From an uncultured bacterium (GTDB taxonomy: Bacteria > Cyanobacteriota > Vampirovibrionia > Gastranaerophilales > Gastranaerophilaceae), in NCBI GenBank assembly GCA_947365485.1, contig CANAXK010000011.1, positions 1 to 17,647 on the forward strand: 17,647 nucleotides of DNA. The letters are read 5' to 3'. Positions 13,151 through 17,647 of this stretch are shown one piece after another; the stretch's first letter is position 1, and each line of letters opens with the position of its first letter. A program made the translations under genes and the position numbers. The notes below the pieces were generated by a model that was not told where the DNA came from, did no database searches, and saw only the letters and a program-made list of their open reading frames with translations.

Positions 13151-13960
13151 TTAGTATGTGACCTTAAACCCGTCTTCAATCAAGCGTGCTGTGCAGCCAA
13201 ATCCACTGTCGGCTTTGGTTGAGTCAGTGCAGGCAGTTTTGCTGCTGCTGTTTTTCCAGATGTCGTCTGTTGACCAGCTTGCGGTTGTTGATTTGAATAT
13301 TGCATAATCGCGTCCGCCGATTGGATACAGGATTCCGTCAGAGCCGATTTCGAACCCGAAAATGTCGCGTCCGATAGTGTTTGGAGCGGATTGTCCGTTA
13401 ACGTCAATCAAAACTTGGCCTGCTGTGCGTGTAAGTGAGCCGCCCTCCATTGCGATTTCGTCTGCCTTTTTGTCGGCTTCGTCAGAATCGTCAAGCTGTG
13501 CCAGATGAAGGAATATTACAGCTCCGTTTTTCAGGTTGAACCCAGCGCCGTTAGAGCCAAAAGAGCTGCTGAACGAATGTGCGCTTCCCTTGTCTCCGCT
13601 TGCGGCAAGGCTGTATGCGGTTTTATAAAAAGTTGAAGGTTTTTTGTTTTTTGTATTCGGAACAACGTATGTGTATTTTCCAAGCTCACCTGCAAACGAA
13701 TTCATATAAGAGTCAGATGAGGTTGAGCTTAAGCTTCCACCCTTGTTCCATGCTTCTGTGTCATAAATAGTATCAACCTGCTCTTTTACAATTGATGTGG
13801 TGAGCGCGTTTTCAAAATCAGAAATAGTTGAAGATAGCTTTGATGCGTTTGCCGCGTTTATATTATTTATTATCAAACCCGGTGCAACGAGCGCCGCTAC
13901 AACACCTATGATTCCCATTGTGATAAGTAATTCTGCTAGGGTGAAGCCTTTTTTTATCAT
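13151..13960 (-). CDS. Type II secretion/type IV pilus prepilin-like protein
   Basis: The 269-residue protein begins MIKKGFTLAELLITMGIIGV followed by VAALVAPGLI. This is a class III (prepilin) leader cleaved by a prepilin peptidase after G5, with the conserved E at mature position 5 and a hydrophobic helix that packs in the pilus or pseudopilus core. The rest is a globular, Ser/Gly/Asp-rich domain. Two C-terminal cysteines (TAC and GFGC, 13 residues apart, about residues 245-258) probably form a disulfide-bonded loop. The ending TARLIEDGFKVTY resembles the family of such proteins that is abundant in Vampirovibrionia genomes. The SD AAAGGAA precedes the ATG by eight bases. No secretion-machine genes are adjacent, so it is an orphan. 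A function in adhesion, secretion or uptake cannot be decided. Confidence 0.85.
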   Translation of the reverse strand: MIKKGFTLAELLITMGIIGVVAALVAPGLIINNINAANASKLSSTISDFENALTTSIVKEQVDTIYDTEAWNKGGSLSSTSSDSYMNSFAGELGKYTYVVPNTKNKKPSTFYKTAYSLAASGDKGSAHSFSSSFGSNGAGFNLKNGAVIFLHLAQLDDSDEADKKADEIAMEGGSLTRTAGQVLIDVNGQSAPNTIGRDIFGFEIGSDGILYPIGGRDYAIFKSTTASWSTDDIWKNSSSKTACTDSTKADSGFGCTARLIEDGFKVTY

Positions 13961-13999
13961 ATAAAAAATTCCTTTCTTATTAAAACTCCGGACTTAATT

Positions 14000-14028
14000 A
14001 TCATACAATATTTTAAAATTTTTGTGAA
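14000..14028 (-). promoter_or_regulatory. Promoter of the prepilin-like gene
   Basis: TTCACA (14028-14023) and TATGAT (14005-14000) are 17 bases apart on the - strand, just after the stop of the secreted-protein gene. Predicted start is near 13993, leaving a leader of about 33 bases that contains a good SD. Confidence 0.55.
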
Positions 14029-14029
14029 G

Positions 14030-14578
14030 TTAGAGCTCAAAGAACTCTGACTTATCCAGTATCCGCTCGTCGCGGTAGTAGCTGTTGTAGAACTTTGCTT
14101 TCGCTATTATGTCGTACCAGACAGTGTAATTAGAAAGAAAATCGTTTTTGTTCTTGTTCATGTAATGAATCGTAACTATCCCGCCATGCGTTCTTGAGAC
14201 CCGAAAGAACTCGCACTGCGCTTCTACGTTCCCGTATTTTTCTGTGCACCTTCCGATAATCGCATCGTTTGCATGTTTTTTGAGCGTCTTGTAAGACGCA
14301 GTTGGATTAACCTTCTGCATCTTTGCTGCGTTGTTGGTTATAAAAACATTCACAGGATAACTCGAGTGGTTGTAAGAGTGGACAACCACTGACTCCACCC
14401 AGTTGTCCTTGCTCTGGCCTCTTGGCACATACATAAGTATTGCTTCGTCTCCAACCTTTTTGTAGTACCCTCTTTGCCAGTTCTGTTCAGGAGGAAACTT
14501 GATTATGACCGTCTCGTAAGCGTATACGCAAATCGAGGTCAGGAGAAAGATTAAACTAAATAAAAGGGCTCGTCTCAT
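14030..14578 (-). CDS. Secreted or periplasmic protein of unknown function
   Basis: I do not recognise this 182-residue protein. The first 20 residues (MRRALLFSLIFLLTSICVYA) form a clear signal peptide with a signal peptidase I site (VYA|YE); C17 is not in a lipobox context. The mature part is about 160 residues, mixed strand-like segments rich in aromatic residues (ILMYVPRGQSKDNWVESVVV; GGIVTIHYMNKNKNDF; YTVWYDIIAKAKFYNSYYRD). Two cysteines (GRC and AQC) are 13 residues apart and could form a disulfide. The ATG lies inside the end of the Nif3-family gene (23-base overlap), with AAGGAG eight bases before it, so the two are translated from one mRNA with coaBC. The function is not linked in an obvious way to CoA synthesis. 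Confidence 0.75.
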   Translation of the reverse strand: MRRALLFSLIFLLTSICVYAYETVIIKFPPEQNWQRGYYKKVGDEAILMYVPRGQSKDNWVESVVVHSYNHSSYPVNVFITNNAAKMQKVNPTASYKTLKKHANDAIIGRCTEKYGNVEAQCEFFRVSRTHGGIVTIHYMNKNKNDFLSNYTVWYDIIAKAKFYNSYYRDERILDKSEFFEL

Positions 14579-15224
14579 CCGCGATTACTCCTTTTTCTCC
14601 AACTCCGCAAATCTTTTTGAGAAGCTCCGGCGCGAAAATCTCGCTCTCAAAATGCCCGATGTCAAACACAACCTGCCTTGAATCAAGCGCCGTGTGGAAC
14701 TTCAAATCCCCTGTGACAAACGCGTCTGTGGGAGTTTCAGATATAAATTCCGAGCCTGAGCCGGCGCAAAAACCGATTGATTCTACGGTTTTTGCGCCGT
14801 AGTTGTTAACATACCTCAAATTCGGTGAGATTGTTAAAAGCGTTTGTCTAAATTCTTCAACGCTAATTGGCGCCGGAAGCTTAACCACTCTTACAAAGCC
14901 TTCGCCTTCACCTTCCAAGCCCAATTTTTGAAGAATCAAATCAGTTGTCCCGCCCTTTGCGCGGTCAAGGTTTGTGTGAGCGCAGTACATGTTCATCTCG
15001 CGGTACTTAAGCGGTACGAAAAACAGCGGGTGGTGCGAGATTATCATGTCGCAGCCTGATTCAAGAGCCTGATTGAAGACTTTGTCCGTGATTGTGAGGG
15101 CAAACATGATTTTTTCCACGTTTGTCTCTTTTTTATCAACAATCCAACCGCTTGCGTCCCACTTTTCCTGTGTTTCGAGTGGCGCGAAGTCTTCTATTTT
15201 ACGGACAATATCGTATTTATTCAA
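14556..15224 (-). CDS. Nif3/YqfO-family dinuclear metal-binding protein
   Basis: Members of the Nif3 family (also annotated 'GTP cyclohydrolase 1 type 2-like') bind two metal ions; the physiological reaction is not firmly established. Visible family motifs are EKWDASGWIVD near the start, the metal ligands in MIISHHPLFF (HH, about residue 64-65) and CAHTNLD, and the C-terminal VTGDLKFHTAL and FDIGHFESE. I choose the TTG at 15224 because GGAGGAG lies four bases upstream and the resulting N-terminus (MNKYDIVRKIEDFAPLE) matches the family. The longer frame to 15290 runs back through coaBC and has no homology. The protein is then 222 residues, shorter than the versions with an inserted PII-like domain. 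It overlaps coaBC by 8 bases. Confidence 0.88.
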   Translation of the reverse strand: MNKYDIVRKIEDFAPLETQEKWDASGWIVDKKETNVEKIMFALTITDKVFNQALESGCDMIISHHPLFFVPLKYREMNMYCAHTNLDRAKGGTTDLILQKLGLEGEGEGFVRVVKLPAPISVEEFRQTLLTISPNLRYVNNYGAKTVESIGFCAGSGSEFISETPTDAFVTGDLKFHTALDSRQVVFDIGHFESEIFAPELLKKICGVGEKGVIADETSPFI

Positions 15225-16383
15225 AAATCTCCTCCAGAATACGTTTGGCGATATTTTGTTTTGTGTCTTTTTCAAGGTGTTTGACTTCAAGCTCTTTGTT
15301 TATAATATAAACCTCGTTTTCGTTGCTATCAAACCCGATATCTTTTCTTGAGATATCGTTTGCTATAATGAGGTCGCAGCCCTTGTTCTGAATCTTTGTT
15401 TTTGCGTTCTCCAGAAGGTTTTCGCTTTCCGCGCAGAACCCGACGATTTTTACGTTTTCAGCTCCGGAAATCTCTTTCAAAATATCCGGATTCTTGATAA
15501 GCTCCAGAGTAATTCCATCATCAGAAGTTTTTTTAATCTTTTGCTCTGAATAATTCGCCACCCTGTAGTCTGAAACAGCTGCTGCCATTATCACACAGTC
15601 CTGAAACGGCGTCCTTTCTTTCACTGCTTTTTCCATCTCCTGCGCGGTTTGAGCGACGATGTTCTGGTAATTTTTATCCACAGGAAAAGTCGAAACAAGC
15701 GTCACCTCTGCGCCGAGCGCGTAAGCCGCGTCAGCGAGCGCGATTCCCATTTTTCCGGAAGACGAGTTCGTAATGTATCTTACAGGGTCGATTTTTTCTC
15801 TTGTGCCGCCTGCTGTAATAAGGATTTTTTTGCCTTTCAGCTTTGCAGATGAGAGAATCTCAACGGTCTTGTCGAAAATCTCCTCAACTTCTCTCATCCT
15901 TCCGACACCCGATGTTCCGCAGGCTAAGTATCCGCTGTCGGGCTCAAGGATGTGGTATCCGGTTTTTTTGAGCTTCGCGAGGTTTTCCTGCACAAACGGG
16001 TTGTTCCACATGTTTGTGTTCATGGCTGGCGCTAAGAGGATTGGTTTACTAAAAGCGCAGGCAGTTGATAAGAGAAGGTTGTCGCAAATTCCGTTTGCGA
16101 TTTTTGAAACAGTGTTTGCGCTCGCCGGTGCAATAACGAAAATATCTGATTCAGTAAGTGCGATATGTTCGGGTTTGTAGTCGTTGATTTCGAAGTTTTC
16201 TACGTAAACCTCGTTATTAGAAAGCGTTTGCAAGGTTAGTTTTGTCACAAAATTCAAGGCGTTTGGAGTGAGCACAACTCGAACGTTTGCGCCTGCTTTT
16301 CTGTACATTCTGATAAGCGTGCAGATTTTGTATGCTGCAATCCCGCCGGTTATCCCTACTAAAATATTTTTATTCTCTAGCAT
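15217..16383 (-). CDS. coaBC: Bifunctional phosphopantothenoylcysteine decarboxylase/synthetase CoaBC
   Basis: CoaBC makes 4'-phosphopantetheine for coenzyme A: the CoaB part joins cysteine to phosphopantothenate (using a nucleotide), and the CoaC flavoprotein part decarboxylates the product. The 388-residue protein has the normal length. CoaC: ILVGITGGIAAYKICTLIRM, catalytic His in EHIALTESDIFVIAPASANT, PAMNTNMWNNP and YLACGTSGVGRM with the active-site Cys. CoaB: KKILITAGGTREKIDPVRYI, TNSSSGKMG, KIKKTSDDG and GFCAESENLLENA. I start at ATG 16383 (MLENKNILVG); an upstream in-frame start at 16401 would span the -10 box. TATAAT lies six bases before the ATG with no SD, so a leaderless mRNA is likely. 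It heads an operon with the Nif3-family gene and the secreted protein. Confidence 0.97.
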   Translation of the reverse strand: MLENKNILVGITGGIAAYKICTLIRMYRKAGANVRVVLTPNALNFVTKLTLQTLSNNEVYVENFEINDYKPEHIALTESDIFVIAPASANTVSKIANGICDNLLLSTACAFSKPILLAPAMNTNMWNNPFVQENLAKLKKTGYHILEPDSGYLACGTSGVGRMREVEEIFDKTVEILSSAKLKGKKILITAGGTREKIDPVRYITNSSSGKMGIALADAAYALGAEVTLVSTFPVDKNYQNIVAQTAQEMEKAVKERTPFQDCVIMAAAVSDYRVANYSEQKIKKTSDDGITLELIKNPDILKEISGAENVKIVGFCAESENLLENAKTKIQNKGCDLIIANDISRKDIGFDSNENEVYIINKELEVKHLEKDTKQNIAKRILEEIFE

Positions 16384-16389
16384 AGGAAT

Positions 16390-16395
16390 ATTATA
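16390..16395 (-). promoter_or_regulatory. coaBC -10 box, leaderless start
   Basis: TATAAT on the - strand ends six bases before the coaBC ATG, the same spacing as at uvrC and uvrA. No convincing -35 is seen at 16-18 bases. It sits in the 21-base gap after the M16 peptidase gene. Confidence 0.55.
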
Positions 16396-16404
16396 CCCCA
16401 AAAT

Positions 16405-17647
16405 TTATGCTTTGGGTCTCAGCACCGAAATAACCGCATGGTTCAAATCAAGATACCGTCTTGCAGCGTCTTCCAAATCCTCTTTTGTCAGAGATTCGCA
16501 GAGCGGAATGTATTCTTCTGCAAGCGCCAAATCGTCGCAAACTGTCATGTAGTACCCGATTGTCTCGCCAATGTCTGAAACGTTTTCAACCTCGCACGCA
16601 AACCTTGATTTGAGCTTCTTCCTTGCTTTGTTGAGCTCCCTGTCTGTGATTTCGGTTTTGAGTTTTTCAATCTCTGATTTCACAAGTTCAATTGCCTTGT
16701 CTTTATATTGCGGGTTCAAATTCGCCTGAACAAAGAAGTTGCAGCCGTCTCTGAATGTGTAGTTTTCCGCATCAATCATGTTGAAGATTTGCTCTTCCTG
16801 ATTTTCTACAAGGTTAACGTAAAGCCTTGAGCTTGTGCCTTCCCCCAGAATTATTGAAAGCATCTCAAGCATGATGACGTTTTTCAAATCCTTTGCTGGT
16901 GCGCCCAGGAATCCTATCATCATGAATGTTGAATTGATGTTCGCCTCGTTTTCGATATAAACCTGATTCTCAACCGGCTTGTCCGGCATTATGTTTCGCT
17001 CCGGTGGCTCCGGTCTTTCGCCCCAGTGGAAAGCTTCTACTACTCTTTTAAGTATGTCTTCGGAATCAAAATCGCCCACAACAATTGTTGTAACATTTTT
17101 TGGAGAATAGAAGGTTCTATAATATTCCATAATCTCCTGCTGCGGAACCTTTGAAATGATTTCCGGTGTTCCTATAACATCGCGTTTGTACGGGTGGGAA
17201 GTGTACATTGCGTGGTTTGTTGCGTTGTAAACCTTTGTCCAAGGCTGGTCTTTGCGCATCCTGATTTCTTCGATTACAACATGGCGCTCGCGTTTGTCTG
17301 TTACATTTTTGTCGTTGATATCAAACGGTGCACCCATTTCGTAGTCAGGGATAACAGGGTCTGTCATCATATCGGCATGCAGGTCTATTGCTGTGTAGAA
17401 GTTCTCATTGTTTTCGCCTTTTGGAAGCGTTACGTAATAGAATGTGTAGTCCTTCCATGTAGCAGCGTTTACAATAGCACCCTTTGATTCAAGAATATGG
17501 TCAAATTCGCCTGCTTTGTGTTTGTGGGTGCCTTTAAACATGAGGTGTTCAAGGAAGTGTGAAATTCCGTTGTTTTTGTCGTTCTCATTAATTGAGCCTG
17601 TTTTGACCCATGAAGACACATTCACCATCCCGCCTTCTTTGTGAGCC
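16405..17647 (-). CDS. M16-family zinc metallopeptidase (5' end outside window)
   Basis: The C-terminal 413 residues or so of a pitrilysin-type (M16) peptidase. The zinc site HxxEH is visible as SHFLEHLMFKGT close to the window edge. The third ligand region follows about 75-85 residues later (RERHVVIEEIRM). Other family segments are YRTFYSPKNVTTIVVGDFD and, in the second (inactive-type) domain, LSIILGEGTSSRLYVNLVEN and GCNFFVQANLN. The frame stays open past 17628 to the end (AHKEGG before MVNVSSWVKTGS), so the methionine at 17628 is internal and the start lies beyond the window. The total size visible fits single-chain PqqL/YmxG-like or processing-peptidase-like enzymes of about 420-440 residues. 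The substrate is unknown. The stop is 21 bases before the coaBC start. Confidence 0.93.
   Translation of the reverse strand, partial: AHKEGGMVNVSSWVKTGSINENDKNNGISHFLEHLMFKGTHKHKAGEFDHILESKGAIVNAATWKDYTFYYVTLPKGENNENFYTAIDLHADMMTDPVIPDYEMGAPFDINDKNVTDKRERHVVIEEIRMRKDQPWTKVYNATNHAMYTSHPYKRDVIGTPEIISKVPQQEIMEYYRTFYSPKNVTTIVVGDFDSEDILKRVVEAFHWGERPEPPERNIMPDKPVENQVYIENEANINSTFMMIGFLGAPAKDLKNVIMLEMLSIILGEGTSSRLYVNLVENQEEQIFNMIDAENYTFRDGCNFFVQANLNPQYKDKAIELVKSEIEKLKTEITDRELNKARKKLKSRFACEVENVSDIGETIGYYMTVCDDLALAEEYIPLCESLTKEDLEDAARRYLDLNHAVISVLRPKA

Noticed and set aside
1..17647. tRNA, rRNA, CRISPR arrays, insertion sequences or prophage genes.
   Set aside because: I saw no cloverleaf, rRNA motif, regularly spaced repeat, transposase or integrase gene.

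Overview
The window looks like a chromosomal segment of a diderm, flagellated bacterium with moderate GC content. The flagellar genes include both P-ring (flgI) and L-ring (flgH) genes, so the cell should have an outer membrane. The 269-residue prepilin-like protein, with a KKG/FTLAE leader and a C-terminal cysteine loop, resembles the many prepilin-like proteins of Vampirovibrionia (Melainabacteria, e.g. Gastranaerophilales). That assignment is my inference from protein style; no marker gene in the window settles it. Several Shine-Dalgarno (SD) sequences match the usual 16S rRNA 3' end (GGAGGTGA type).

Layout. Positions 1-7049 (+ strand) carry a tightly packed rod/ring/hook-junction operon: flgG (5' end outside the window), flgA, flgI, a single-domain flgJ, a 90-residue unknown that might be a divergent FlgM, flgH, flgN, flgK and flgL. 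A terminator follows at 7129-7157. Next comes a roughly 500-base gene-poor stretch, then an HD-GYP-like phosphohydrolase gene (+). From 8308 to the end every large gene is on the - strand. In transcription order these are an M16 peptidase (5' end outside the window), coaBC, a Nif3-family gene, an unknown secreted protein, a type II secretion/pilin-like prepilin, uvrA and uvrC.

The most interesting content is in the two gene-poor gaps, 7130-7430 and 10000-10290. Each gap has the same arrangement. A - strand promoter drives an mRNA with a 72-78 base 5' UTR, a near-perfect SD, and a 26- or 28-codon ORF whose stop codon sits at the foot of a long 3' hairpin. A convergent + strand promoter (both copies contain TTGACAAATGTA) drives an RNA of about 100 nt that ends at an intrinsic terminator lying inside the small ORF. 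In each 5' UTR, about 10 nt from the predicted transcription start, there is an element able to pair with the SD. This is the layout expected of type I toxin-antitoxin modules. The two loci look like members of one family that I cannot match to a named system.

Other points of note: uvrC, uvrA and coaBC each have TATAAT exactly six bases before the ATG and no SD, which suggests leaderless mRNAs. UvrC lacks the usual C-terminal helix-hairpin-helix domain. FlgH lacks the lipoprotein cysteine. FlgG and FlgK contain several cysteines, which is unusual for flagellar axial proteins.
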